A stretch of DNA of 64,000 bases, taken from assembly GCF_011759365.1 (NCBI RefSeq), contig NZ_JAARLZ010000009.1, positions 156,821 through 220,820 on the forward strand. Reading direction: 5' to 3'. Shown piece after piece: positions 1 through 8,729 of the stretch (its first letter is position 1; each line of letters starts with the position of its first letter). Under the pieces are notes generated by a model. It made no database searches. It was not told the origin of the DNA and was given only the letters and a program-made list of their open reading frames with translations. Origin of the DNA: Luteibacter anthropi (GTDB lineage Bacteria; Pseudomonadota; Gammaproteobacteria; Xanthomonadales; Rhodanobacteraceae). The position numbers and the translations under genes were made by a program.

Positions 1-2
1 AA

Positions 3-1247
3 GCCGTGGGTGCCCATGGCGCCGGCAAGATCAGCGATGCGGAACTGGACGACGTGGAACGCCACGCCTGCCCGGGTGCCGGCGCCTGCGGCGGCCAGTT
101 CACCGCCAACACCATGGCGATGGTGCTGACGACGCTGGGCCTGTCGCCCGTGGGCCTGAATGACATCCCGGCCACGGCGAAGGACAAGCGTGCCGCCGCC
201 TACCGTTGCGGCGAGCTGGTCATGGAATGCCTGGAGGCCAACCGCCTGCCGCGCGACGTCATGACCCGCACGGCCTTCGACAATGCCGCGCGCATGGTCG
301 CTGCCACCGCAGGCTCAACCAATGCCGTGCTGCATCTGCTGGCCATGGCCAACGAGGCACGCGTGCCGCTGTCCATCGAAGACTTCGAGCCTGCATCCGC
401 GCACACGCCCGTGATCGCCGATCTCAAGCCTGGTGGTCGCTACAGCGCCGTGGAACTGACCGCTGCCGGTGGTACCGCCGTCGTCGCACGCGAACTGCGC
501 AAGGCCGGCATGTTGAAGGACACGCCCACCGTCACCGGCCGCTCGCTGTTCGCCGAACTCGATGCAGCGCCAGAAGCCACCGAGGGCCAGCAGGTAGTGC
601 GTCCGGTCAGCGCACCGCTGAAGCCGCGCGGCGGCTACAGCATCCTCTACGGCAACCTGGCGCCCGAGGGTTGCATCCTGAAGCTCGCCGGTCACGGCCG
701 CACCAGCCACGCCGGACCGGCACGCGTGTTCGAAAGCGAGGAAGACGCCTTCAACGCCGTGCAGGCCGGACGTATCCGTGCCGGCGACGTCGTGGTGATC
801 CGCAACGAAGGACCGGCCGGTGGCCCGGGCATGCGCGAAATGCTGGCGGTCACTGCCGCGCTTGTCGGTCGTGGCCTGGGCAACGACGTGGCGCTGATCA
901 CCGATGGCCGTTTCAGCGGCGCCACGCACGGCTTCATGGTGGGACACATCGCACCGGAAGCGGCGCGCGGTGGTCCCATCGGGCTGATCCGCGAAGGCGA
1001 CGCGATCTTCATCGATGCCAGCTCGCGCGAACTGCGCACCGATGCCGACCTCGCCACGCGTCGTGCCGGCTGGCGTGCGCCCACACCGAAGGTCACCCGT
1101 GGCGTGCTGGCGAAGTATGCACGCCTGGTGGGCTCCGCCGCTGAAGGTGCGGTGACGCAGGCTTTCGACGATGCGCCCGTCACCGCCGCGCGGGTGCGCC
1201 GTGAAATCGAAGACGAGGACCTGAGCCAGGAACTCATCGGCAACTGA
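3..1247 (+). CDS. ilvD: Dihydroxy-acid dehydratase, 3' part
   Basis: C-terminal ~414 residues of an IlvD/Edd-family dehydratase; the reading frame is open to the window edge, so the true start lies upstream. The enzyme dehydrates 2,3-dihydroxy acids to 2-keto acids in valine and isoleucine synthesis. Visible family signatures are the Cys-containing stretch CPGAGACGGQFTANTM near the start of the visible part, which belongs to the iron-sulfur/metal site region, and the C-terminal signature TDGRFSGATHG. Location directly before ilvC, ilvG and ilvN supports ilvD rather than the related phosphogluconate dehydratase edd. The stop is followed by a REP pair that separates it from ilvC. Confidence 0.95.
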   Translation, partial: AVGAHGAGKISDAELDDVERHACPGAGACGGQFTANTMAMVLTTLGLSPVGLNDIPATAKDKRAAAYRCGELVMECLEANRLPRDVMTRTAFDNAARMVAATAGSTNAVLHLLAMANEARVPLSIEDFEPASAHTPVIADLKPGGRYSAVELTAAGGTAVVARELRKAGMLKDTPTVTGRSLFAELDAAPEATEGQQVVRPVSAPLKPRGGYSILYGNLAPEGCILKLAGHGRTSHAGPARVFESEEDAFNAVQAGRIRAGDVVVIRNEGPAGGPGMREMLAVTAALVGRGLGNDVALITDGRFSGATHGFMVGHIAPEAARGGPIGLIREGDAIFIDASSRELRTDADLATRRAGWRAPTPKVTRGVLAKYARLVGSAAEGAVTQAFDDAPVTAARVRREIEDEDLSQELIGN

Positions 1248-1252
1248 ATCCT

Positions 1253-1396
1253 GTAGGAGCGCGCCTCGCGCGCGACCGGCCCGAACAGGCCGTATCGCGG
1301 ACGTCAGCACCTCCTTCAGGCCCTGATTTATCTCGCACCATCTCTTGTTCCTGCTTCACCGTTTCATTGGCTGTCGCGCGCGAGGCGCGCTCCTAC
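1253..1396. repeat. GTAG-type REP inverted pair between ilvD and ilvC
   Basis: A REP hairpin beginning GTAGGAGCGCGCC (1253-1279) is mirrored by its reverse complement ending GGCGCGCTCCTAC (about 1372-1396). Both arms contain internal GCGCG inverted repeats. This head-to-head arrangement is typical of bacterial interspersed REP pairs and here sits inside an operon-like gene row. Confidence 0.85.
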
Positions 1397-1425
1397 ATTT
1401 TTTCTATTACCCGAGGATGAGACCC

Positions 1426-2445
1426 ATGACCGACAAGCAAGCCACTACCGCCCCGCTTCAGAACGCCCGCATCGCCGTGCTCGGTTACGGCAGCCAGGGG
1501 CGCGCGCATGCGCTCAACCTCAAGGACTCCGGACTGGATGTCGTGGTCGGCCTGCGTCCGGGTGGTCCGTCGTGGCACAAGGCCTACGTCGATGGCTTCG
1601 CCGTCGCCGAGCCGGCCGAAGCCGTGCGCAATGCCGACCTGGTTGCCGTGCTCACGCCGGACATGACCCAGCCGGGCATCTACAAGGACGCCATCGAGGC
1701 CAACATCAAGCCGGGCGCCACGCTGCTGTTCGCGCATGGCTTCAACGTGCATTTCGGCCAGATCCAGCCGCGCAAGGACATCGACGTGGTGCTGGTCGCG
1801 CCGAAGGGCCCGGGTGCCCTGGTTCGTCGCGAGTATGAAATCGGCCGTGGCGTGCCCTGCCTGTACGCCGTGCACCAGGATGCCACCGGCCACGCCTCCG
1901 AGCGTGCCCAGGCCTATGCGGCCGGCATCGGCGGTGCGCGCGCCATGCTGATCGAAACCGACTTCAAGGAAGAGACCGAAACGGATCTCTTCGGCGAGCA
2001 GGCCGTGCTGTGCGGCGGCGCTTCCGAGCTGGTGATCAAGGGCTTCGAGACCCTGGTGGAAGCCGGCTACCGTCCGGAGATCGCCTACTACGAAGTCATG
2101 CACGAGCTGAAGCTCATCGTCGATTTGTTCTATGAAGGCGGCCTGGCCCGCATGCTGGAATTCATCTCCGAGACGGCGCAGTACGGCGATTACACCCGCG
2201 GTCCGCGCGTGGTCGACGACAGCACCAAGGAGCGCATGAAGGCGGTGCTCAAGGACATCCAGGACGGCACCTTCGCCCGTGAATGGACGGCCGAGTACCA
2301 GGCCGGTCTGCCCAACTACAAGGCCTTCAAGCAGCGCGACCTGGAGCACCCGATCGAGAAGGTCGGCGCCCAGCTGCGTGCGCGCATGCCGTGGCTTTCG
2401 GCCAACCAGCCCAAGCCTGCCGAGGAGGCCGCCAAGAGCGCCTGA
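1426..2445 (+). CDS. ilvC: Ketol-acid reductoisomerase (class I)
   Basis: 339-residue enzyme that isomerises and reduces acetolactate and acetohydroxybutyrate using NAD(P)H and Mg2+. The Rossmann motif GYGSQG is at residues 20-25, and the GPG segment (APKGPG) and the metal-ligand region with DLFGEQ and [12 protein letters not shown] follow. The length matches the short class I form. The start at 1426 is chosen because GAGGATGAG lies just upstream and the Rossmann fold begins soon after; an in-frame extension upstream would run into REP sequence. It lies downstream of ilvD and upstream of the acetolactate synthase genes. Confidence 0.96.
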   Translation: MTDKQATTAPLQNARIAVLGYGSQGRAHALNLKDSGLDVVVGLRPGGPSWHKAYVDGFAVAEPAEAVRNADLVAVLTPDMTQPGIYKDAIEANIKPGATLLFAHGFNVHFGQIQPRKDIDVVLVAPKGPGALVRREYEIGRGVPCLYAVHQDATGHASERAQAYAAGIGGARAMLIETDFKEETETDLFGEQAVLCGGASELVIKGFETLVEAGYRPEIAYYEVMHELKLIVDLFYEGGLARMLEFISETAQYGDYTRGPRVVDDSTKERMKAVLKDIQDGTFAREWTAEYQAGLPNYKAFKQRDLEHPIEKVGAQLRARMPWLSANQPKPAEEAAKSA

Positions 2446-2458
2446 GGCCCCCGTTGCC

Positions 2459-2514
2459 GGAACGTGTCCTCCTTCCGCCTGCGCCTCCCCCTCATGCGGG
2501 GGAGGACGCGTTCC
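2459..2514 (+). promoter_or_regulatory. Nested hairpin between ilvC and ilvG
   Basis: A 14-nt left arm (2459-2472, GGAACGTGTCCTCC) is complementary with one G-U/mismatch position to 2501-2514 (GGAGGACGCGTTCC). Inside it, CCTCCCCC (2484-2491) pairs perfectly with GGGGGAGG (2498-2505). Bases 2501-2505 can pair in either stem, so two folds compete. It could be a processing, attenuation or mRNA-stability element, or simply a dispersed repeat: a similar CCTCCCCGGC hairpin followed by ACG occurs after tex at 42316-42340. No leader peptide is evident. Confidence 0.4.
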
Positions 2515-2542
2515 GCATCCTACGCATAAGGAACCTATCCCC

Positions 2543-4408
2543 GTGAACGCGCAACTGGATACCGTCGGCGACACTCGCCGCGCCACCTCGAACCACCCCC
2601 TGACCGGCTGCTCGCTGAGCGGCGCGGACATCGTCGTGCAGGTACTCGCCGACGAGGGACTCGACGTACTCTTCGGCTATTCCGGCGGCGCCATCCTTCC
2701 CGTATACGACGCCATCTTCCGCTACAACGCGGAACACCCGCGCGATGACGGTGCCGAAGCGCTGCCCCTGATCGTTCCCGCCAACGAACAGGGTGCCTGC
2801 TTCATGGCCGCCGGCTATGCGCGTGCCTCCGGTCGCGTGGGCGTGGCCCTGGTCACTTCCGGTCCCGGCGCCACCAATGCGGTGACGCCCGTGCGCGATT
2901 CCATGGCGGATTCGATCCCCATGGTGGTGATCTGCGGCCAGGTACCCACCGGCGCCATCGGTACGGATGCGTTCCAGGAAGCGCCGATCAGCACGATCAT
3001 GGGCGCCTGTGCGAAACATGTGTTCCTGGTGACCGACGCATCCACGCTGGAAGCCACCTTGCGTACCGCATTCCAGATCGCCCGCAGCGGCCGCCCCGGT
3101 CCGGTGGTGATCGACATCCCCAAGGACGTGCAGAACGCACCGCTGACCTTCCATGGTTCGCGTGAGCTGGCCGTGCGTGGTTATCGCTCGCGCCTGCATG
3201 CCGTGCAGTCGGCCACCATCGACGACGATGCCTGCGCCGCCCTGTTCGCGGCCCTGGCCCGCGCCGAGCGTCCGCTCATCTATGCCGGTGGCGGGGTCAT
3301 CGCCGCCGAAGCCGCCGATGCGCTGCGCGACTTCTCCCACACCTACGGCATTCCCGTGGTCACCACCTTGATGGGTATCGGCGGTTTCGACACCACCGAT
3401 CCGCTCGCGCTGCACATGCTTGGCATGCATGGCGCGGCATATGCCAACTACGCGATGGACGACTGCGATTTCGTCTTTGCCCTGGGTGCCCGCTTCGACG
3501 ACCGCGTGGTCGGCGTACCGGCACAGTTTGCGCCGAAGGCACGCACCATCGCCCAGATCGACATCGACCCCGCCGAGATCGGCAAGGTGAAGTCGGTGCA
3601 CTGGCATCACGTCGGCGAACTGGGATCGTCCCTGCGTCGCCTGGCCGACTATGGTCGTGAAACGGACTTCCGACCCGACTACAGTGCATGGCATGCGCAT
3701 GTGGCGAACCTCAAGGCCACGCACCCGATGAACTTCTGCCGCGAAAGCGATCTTATCCAGCCCTGCGCCGTGATCGAGGCGATCAACCGCATCACCGATG
3801 GCCGGGCGATCATCAGCACGGGCGTCGGCCAGCACCAGATGTGGGCCGCGCAGTACTTCGATTTCCGCGAGCCCCGCCGCTGGCTCACCTCCGGCTCCAT
3901 GGGCACGATGGGCTTCGGCCTGCCCGCCGCCATCGGCGCTCAGTTCGCCCGCCGCGACCTGACCGTGATCGATATCGACGGCGACGCCAGCATCCGCATG
4001 AACATCGGCGAGCTGGAGACCGTGACCACCTATGGCCTGCCGGTGAAGGTCGTCGTGCTGAACAACAGCGGCGACGGCATGGTGCGCCAGTGGCAGAAGC
4101 TTTTCTTCAAGGGACGTTTCTCGGCCACCGACAAGAGTCTGCACAAGAAGGACTTCGTACGTGCCGCGCAGGCCGATGGCTTCGAGTGGGCGCGCAAGCT
4201 GGATGACGTTTCGCAGCTGGAATCGACCATCGCCGAATTCCTCGCCTTCGCCGGACCGGCCTTCCTGGAAGTGGTGATCGACCCCGATGCCGGCGTCTAT
4301 CCGATGGTAGGCCCCGGTGCTTCCTATGCCGAGATGATCACAGGCGACTGGATTCCCAGCCGCGACGCACCCGTGGCCCGCGAGGCCGCGCCCACAGGGA
4401 TGTTCTGA
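2543..4408 (+). CDS. ilvG: Acetolactate synthase, large (catalytic) subunit
   Basis: 621-residue thiamine-diphosphate enzyme condensing pyruvate with pyruvate or 2-oxobutyrate. The N-terminal Pyr domain holds the catalytic Glu in PANEQGACFMAAGYARASG. The central domain and the C-terminal PP domain with the ThDP-binding stretch DIDGDASIRMN...NN follow. The GTG start at 2543 is preceded by AAGGAAC; it leaves about 40 residues before the conserved core, and longer in-frame readings would overlap ilvC. Only 2 nt separate its stop from the small-subunit gene, so the two are co-translated. ilvB would be an equally valid name. Confidence 0.94.
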   Translation: MNAQLDTVGDTRRATSNHPLTGCSLSGADIVVQVLADEGLDVLFGYSGGAILPVYDAIFRYNAEHPRDDGAEALPLIVPANEQGACFMAAGYARASGRVGVALVTSGPGATNAVTPVRDSMADSIPMVVICGQVPTGAIGTDAFQEAPISTIMGACAKHVFLVTDASTLEATLRTAFQIARSGRPGPVVIDIPKDVQNAPLTFHGSRELAVRGYRSRLHAVQSATIDDDACAALFAALARAERPLIYAGGGVIAAEAADALRDFSHTYGIPVVTTLMGIGGFDTTDPLALHMLGMHGAAYANYAMDDCDFVFALGARFDDRVVGVPAQFAPKARTIAQIDIDPAEIGKVKSVHWHHVGELGSSLRRLADYGRETDFRPDYSAWHAHVANLKATHPMNFCRESDLIQPCAVIEAINRITDGRAIISTGVGQHQMWAAQYFDFREPRRWLTSGSMGTMGFGLPAAIGAQFARRDLTVIDIDGDASIRMNIGELETVTTYGLPVKVVVLNNSGDGMVRQWQKLFFKGRFSATDKSLHKKDFVRAAQADGFEWARKLDDVSQLESTIAEFLAFAGPAFLEVVIDPDAGVYPMVGPGASYAEMITGDWIPSRDAPVAREAAPTGMF

Positions 4409-4410
4409 CG

Positions 4411-4890
4411 ATGCGCCATCTGATTTCCATGCTGCTCCAGAACGAGGCCGGCGCGCTGGCGCGCGTCGCCGGCCTGTTCGCCTCTCGCGGCTACAACATC
4501 GAATCGCTCACCGTCGCCGCCACGCACGATGAAGAAGTCTCGCGCCTGACCCTCACCGTGTATGGCGACGATGCCACGGTGGAGCAGGTCGTGAAGCAGT
4601 CGGCCAAGCTCGTGGACGTGATCGAGATTGCCGAACTGACCCGCCGCGAGCATCTGGAACGCGAGCTTTCGGTGGTGCGCGTGGAAGCCGAAGGTCATGT
4701 GCTGGATGCCTTCCTGTCGCGCGTGGGTGCACGCCTGCTCGAACGCATCGGCACGCAGTCCGTGGTGGAGTTCACCGGGCGCACGGATGAGGTGGACGGA
4801 TTCATCGATGGCCTGCGCGGCGTGGCGGGCATCACCGACCAGGCACGCAGCGGCGTAGCCGCGGTAGAACGCACCGCCCTACCCGTCTGA
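4411..4890 (+). CDS. ilvN: Acetolactate synthase, small (regulatory) subunit
   Basis: 159-residue regulatory subunit. The N-terminal ACT domain (LISMLLQNEAGALARVAGLF, then RGYNIESLTVA) binds valine for feedback control and activates the catalytic subunit. The length is that of the full-size IlvN/IlvH type rather than the ~85-residue IlvM. It starts 2 nt after the large-subunit stop. No ilvA or leuA follows; the gene is followed by REP sequences. Confidence 0.94.
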   Translation: MRHLISMLLQNEAGALARVAGLFASRGYNIESLTVAATHDEEVSRLTLTVYGDDATVEQVVKQSAKLVDVIEIAELTRREHLERELSVVRVEAEGHVLDAFLSRVGARLLERIGTQSVVEFTGRTDEVDGFIDGLRGVAGITDQARSGVAAVERTALPV

Positions 4891-4895
4891 AACGT

Positions 4896-5044
4896 GTAGG
4901 AGCGCGCCTTGCGCGCGACCGGGTGGAACGGTGCGCTCCGTTTGTGGTTGCCGCTCCCCTGTAGGAGCGCGCCTGCGCGCGACCGGTTGAATCGAAACGA
5001 TGATGGTTTTCGCGACAACCGGTCGCGCGCAGGCGCGCTCCTAC
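4896..5044. repeat. Three GTAG-type REP elements after ilvN
   Basis: Two plus-oriented copies (4896-4922 and 4961-4987) and one inverted copy (5018-5044) of the GTAGGAGCGCGCC...GCGCGACCGG hairpin. They occupy the end of the ilv gene row and the upstream region of the GH-like gene. Confidence 0.85.
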
Positions 5045-5167
5045 AGAATGCGATGGTTGCGTTTGGAAATGAAACCAACGGGCGTTCTTGCGAAAGCGTG
5101 GCGTGCTGCGCACTCCCTTGCGTTACATAGTCACATGATGCATGTCCTTCCAACAGGATGTACCGAC

Positions 5168-6793
5168 ATGCACAGACGCAAGCTGATCGCCCTGCTCACC
5201 GCCGGCCTGCTCGCCTTCGGGGCTCATGCCCAGAACGTCGACACCAGCACCATGAACGACCATGTGTTCGCGGCCTACCAGGGCTGGTTCCATTGCCCCG
5301 GTGACCCTGGCGACAACAGCAACTGGTTCCACTGGTCGTACATCTCGCAGCTGGTGCCCGACGCGAAGATGGTGAGCATCCCTAACTATCCCATCACCGA
5401 CGAGTATCCGGCTGAATCGCGCTGCCCGGTGCCGGGCCTCACGGTGAACGGTCAGCAGGCCTACTTCTTCACCTCGCTGGCGCTGGGCACCGCCGAGCTG
5501 CATTTCCGCTGGATGAAGGAATACGGCATCGACGGGGCCATGCTCCAGCGCTTCCTGGGCTCGACGGACTCCTACTACCAGGAGAACGATATCGTGCTGC
5601 GCCATGCTTTCCAGGCCGCGCAGGACAACGGCCGCACGATCATGATCGAGTACGACATGAGCGGCAATTTCAACAATACGCAGACCCAGGCCGACGAAGA
5701 CGCCATCTTCAACCACATCACCTCGGACTGGACGCACCTGGTCAACGACCTGCACGTACTCGACAACCCGATGTACCAGCAGCACAACGGCAAGCCGGTG
5801 ATCAGCCTGTGGGGCATGGGCCGGCCAGCCGATGAGCTGTGGGGTGTGAAGCCAGCGCTCGCCAGCCGCGTCATCGACTGGTTCAAGAACACCCAGCACA
5901 TGACCGTGATCGGTGGCGTCAGCCCCTTCTGGATGGAGCTGCCGGAATGGAAGGACGTGCTGGCGAAGCTTGATGTGATCCAGCCCTGGAACGTCGGTGC
6001 ATTCGGCGGCGATTCCGACCTGCCGTGGCAGCTGCAGAACCGCATCGAGCCGCAGCTTGCCGCGACGCAGGCGGCCGGCCAGCTCTATATGCCGACGGTA
6101 TTCCCGGCATCATCCGGTCGTGACCAGAACAACGGCAACCAGCCGACGGAGGGTGCTGCATCGCTCGGCGGCGCGTTCTTCTGGCACCAGGCATTCGATG
6201 ATCGAAGCGCAGGTGTGCGGACGATCAAGATCGCGATGTTCGACGAACTGGGCGAAGGTACGTCCCTGTTGAAAACAGCACGCAATGCGTCAGAGACGCC
6301 GTCGCAGATGGCGTGGCTGAATCTCGATGTAGATGGTTACAGCCTGCCGCATGACTGGAACCTGCGTATCGCTCATGAAGTGGTGAGCCTGTTCCACGGC
6401 GGCACGGGCTATACGCGCAATACGCCCACCGATCCGGGCCCGTTCGATACGTCGATTCCGGAATGCGGTGTGCTGGGCCCCAACCAGGTAGTGACCGTGG
6501 CGCAACCGGTCGTGTCATGCGACGGGCATACCAGCCTGCGCCAGCAGGCCGACGGCAGCGCCGGACTCTATCGCGATGGCGTGCAGACCGCGACGATCGG
6601 CAAGACCGGCGGCACGCAGGGCACGCTGATCATGCAGGGCGACGGCAATTTCGTGAGCTATGGCGCCGACGGCAAGCCGGAATGGGCCACCAGCACGGAG
6701 AACCATGGCGGGGCGTATCTGTATGTGCGCAACGATGGCGGCGTGCAGGTGATCTACCAGGGCGCCCCGATCTGGAGTTTCCCGACCCCGTAA
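5168..6793 (+). CDS. Secreted GH71/99-like glycoside hydrolase with bulb-type lectin domain
   Basis: 541 residues. The N-terminal signal peptide (MHRRKLIALLTAGLLAFGAHA) predicts export. The main domain resembles GH71/GH99-like proteins (conserved AAYQGWF, HFRWMKEYGIDGAMLQRF, IEYDMSGN, KPVISLWGMGRP), a fold acting on mannose- or xylose-containing glycans; no substrate can be assigned. The last ~110 residues carry beta-prism lectin-type QGDGNFVSYG repeats (mannose-binding lectin family), suggesting carbohydrate attachment. AGGA lies 9 nt before ATG 5168. The gene is bracketed by REP clusters on both sides and has no glycan-utilisation partner next to it. Confidence 0.72.
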   Translation: MHRRKLIALLTAGLLAFGAHAQNVDTSTMNDHVFAAYQGWFHCPGDPGDNSNWFHWSYISQLVPDAKMVSIPNYPITDEYPAESRCPVPGLTVNGQQAYFFTSLALGTAELHFRWMKEYGIDGAMLQRFLGSTDSYYQENDIVLRHAFQAAQDNGRTIMIEYDMSGNFNNTQTQADEDAIFNHITSDWTHLVNDLHVLDNPMYQQHNGKPVISLWGMGRPADELWGVKPALASRVIDWFKNTQHMTVIGGVSPFWMELPEWKDVLAKLDVIQPWNVGAFGGDSDLPWQLQNRIEPQLAATQAAGQLYMPTVFPASSGRDQNNGNQPTEGAASLGGAFFWHQAFDDRSAGVRTIKIAMFDELGEGTSLLKTARNASETPSQMAWLNLDVDGYSLPHDWNLRIAHEVVSLFHGGTGYTRNTPTDPGPFDTSIPECGVLGPNQVVTVAQPVVSCDGHTSLRQQADGSAGLYRDGVQTATIGKTGGTQGTLIMQGDGNFVSYGADGKPEWATSTENHGGAYLYVRNDGGVQVIYQGAPIWSFPTP

Positions 6794-6797
6794 CCCT

Positions 6798-6881
6798 GTA
6801 GGAGCGCGCCTCGCGCGCGACCGGTAACGCGAATGTGTGTGGATTGTCGCGTTACCGGTCGCGCGCGAGGCGCGCTCCTAC
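6798..6881. repeat. Extended REP inverted pair
   Basis: Plus copy at 6798-6824 and inverted copy ending CTCCTAC at 6881. The palindrome extends past the REP core (ACCGGTAACGCGA against TCGCGTTACCGGT), leaving only a short loop. It lies between convergent genes and may act as a bidirectional end hairpin. Confidence 0.85.
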
Positions 6882-6896
6882 ATTGGAGGGTGTCGG

Positions 6897-7496
6897 TTAC
6901 CAGACCTTGTAGACCTGCCCCGTCTGGCGGCCTTCCACGCTTCGCGAGAACGCCAGGGCGGCGCGTGCCGCCGGCACCGGATCGAAACCCCGGAAGAACG
7001 GCCCGTAGCTGTCCATCGCTTCGGTCAGCACGTTCGGGCTCACCACGTTGATGCGCAGGCCGCGCGGCAGTTCGATGGCCGCCGCACGCACATAGGCCTC
7101 CACCGCGCCGTTGACCATGCTCGCGCAGGCGCCGGCCACGATGGGCTGCTCGGTAAGGATGCCGGTGATGAGGGTGAACGAGCCGCCGTCGCGCAGGCGC
7201 GGCGTGCCGGCGACCACCAGGCGTACCTGGCCCAGCAGCTTGTCCTGCAGGCCTTCGAGGTACTGCGCCTCGCCCAGTTCGGCCAGCGGCTTGAAGGGCA
7301 CCTTGCCCGCGGCGCAGACCACGGCATCCAGTTCACCGACCTGCTGGTACATCGCCTCGACGCTGGCGGCATCGCGCAGGTCGACGCGCACGTCGCCACC
7401 TGAGCGGCCGGCGCGGATGATCTCGTGACGCTGGCCCAGCTCGGCCGCGACGGCCTCGCCCAGGGTGCCACTGGCTCCGACGATAAGGATCTTCAT
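6897..7496 (-). CDS. Atypical short-chain dehydrogenase/reductase family protein
   Basis: 199-residue single-domain Rossmann protein. The cofactor motif GASGTLG (residues 7-13) and the CAAG stretch (61-64, equivalent of NNAG) mark the SDR fold. The canonical YxxxK pair is replaced by A125 and N129 (segment ACASMVNGAVEAYV), and the usual catalytic Ser region reads LITGIL. Normal SDR catalysis is therefore doubtful, though some short SDR-like families share this pattern. It is divergently transcribed from the AraC regulator gene with a ~50-bp gap, so shared control is possible. Confidence 0.8.
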   Translation of the reverse strand: MKILIVGASGTLGEAVAAELGQRHEIIRAGRSGGDVRVDLRDAASVEAMYQQVGELDAVVCAAGKVPFKPLAELGEAQYLEGLQDKLLGQVRLVVAGTPRLRDGGSFTLITGILTEQPIVAGACASMVNGAVEAYVRAAAIELPRGLRINVVSPNVLTEAMDSYGPFFRGFDPVPAARAALAFSRSVEGRQTGQVYKVW

Positions 7497-7546
7497 GTTG
7501 CGGGGTTCCTTGGTGGTTGCATACGGGAAAGAGTACGCTCGATCGC

Positions 7547-8473
7547 ATGAATCGTCGCGCCGCCCTCTCGCTGCCGCCGCCCATGGCCGATACCTCGGCG
7601 CTCGGCCGTGAGCAGGATCTGCTGGGCCTGTCCGACGAGCCGACGATCCACTATCTCGACCACGGCTCGCGCAGCCGGCTGATCCGCTGGCATTACCACC
7701 CGGCCTACGAACTCCACCTGATCGTCGCCACCGAAGGCACGGCCTATGTCGGCGACTACACGGGCCGCTTCGCGCCCTACACGCTGATGCTCACGGGCCC
7801 CAACGTGCCGCACAACTGGGTCACCGACGACACCTGCGAACCCGTAGCGCTGCGTGACCGGGTGATCCTGTTCTCCGAGGCGTTCGTACGCCGCTGCATC
7901 GAATTCTTCCCCTCGGCACGGCACGTGCGGTCGCTGCTGCTGGAAGAAGCCCGCCATGGCATCGCATTCTCCAGCGAACTGGGGCGCCAGCTGGAGCCGC
8001 ATTTTCGCCGTGTATCCGATCACGGCGGCCTGCGCCGCGTCGCCAGTTTCTTCGAGATGGTGGAAGCCCTGGCGGAAGACGACACACGCAAGCCACTGAG
8101 TAGCCGGCCGTTCCAGGCCGCATCCGATCCGGCACAGTCCGTGAGGCTGCATCGGGCCGTCACCTACATCGAACGCCACTATGCCGGCGATATCTCGCTG
8201 AAAGCGGTCGCCGACCGCCTGGACATGTCCGAGAGCGCGTTCTCGCGATTCTTCCACCAGCACACGGGCTACCGGTTCATCGACTACGTGAACCAGACCC
8301 GCGTGCAACATGCCTGCGAACGATTGTCCGGTTCGGACGCGCCCATTACCGACATCTGCTATGACGTCGGCTTCAGCAACCTGTCGAACTTCAATCGGCG
8401 CTTCCTGATCCTTACTGGCATGACGCCCCGCGAGTATCGGATGCGACATCGCGGGCCTGCGCCCCAGACGTGA
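7547..8473 (+). CDS. AraC-family transcriptional regulator, probable polyol operon activator
   Basis: 308 residues. An N-terminal cupin-like sensing domain (HYHPAYELHLIVATEG...GPNVPHNW) is followed by a C-terminal double HTH (IERHYAGDISLKAVADRLDMSESAFSRFFHQ, then ITDICYDVGFSNLSNFNRRF). It sits directly before the polyol transporter operon in the same orientation, as mtlR is linked to mtlEFGKD in Pseudomonas, so it likely activates that operon when a hexitol is present. ATG 7547 is preferred; a TTG at 7517 would add 10 residues. Confidence 0.85.
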   Translation: MNRRAALSLPPPMADTSALGREQDLLGLSDEPTIHYLDHGSRSRLIRWHYHPAYELHLIVATEGTAYVGDYTGRFAPYTLMLTGPNVPHNWVTDDTCEPVALRDRVILFSEAFVRRCIEFFPSARHVRSLLLEEARHGIAFSSELGRQLEPHFRRVSDHGGLRRVASFFEMVEALAEDDTRKPLSSRPFQAASDPAQSVRLHRAVTYIERHYAGDISLKAVADRLDMSESAFSRFFHQHTGYRFIDYVNQTRVQHACERLSGSDAPITDICYDVGFSNLSNFNRRFLILTGMTPREYRMRHRGPAPQT

Positions 8474-8729
8474 TGCGGCGCCGCCGCAGCGGCCCGGGCG
8501 AACGCGTTCATTTACATACTTTATTGCTCTGGCCGAACCATGCTGCTTCGCAGCAAAAACACGTGCTCCCGGGGATTCACGTTGCCCCTGCCTGCAAAAA
8601 AGTATCTGTTTTCACCACAAAACGACGCCCGCCGTATTGGTGACGACCGTGCGCAAACACCTATAACGCTGAACCACGACGCGACGACATCCAGCCGGCG
8701 CGCAACGGCCCGCCGCAATGGGAGGCACG
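8474..8729 (+). promoter_or_regulatory. Upstream region of the polyol operon
   Basis: 256-nt non-coding region, more AT-rich in the middle than its surroundings. A weak candidate promoter is TTGGTG (8637-8642) with TATAAC (8662-8667), 19-nt spacer. Expected regulator half-sites could not be identified by eye. GGAGG at 8721-8725 is the ribosome binding site for the next gene. Confidence 0.3.

Noticed and set aside
1253..1396. Leader-type attenuator before ilvC
   Set aside because: The inverted repeats are a REP pair identical in type to those elsewhere, and no Val/Leu/Ile-rich leader peptide is visible.
4832..5153. Short minus-strand frames downstream of ilvN
   Set aside because: They run through REP hairpins and read repeated Arg/Ala/Pro-rich text typical of REP translation.
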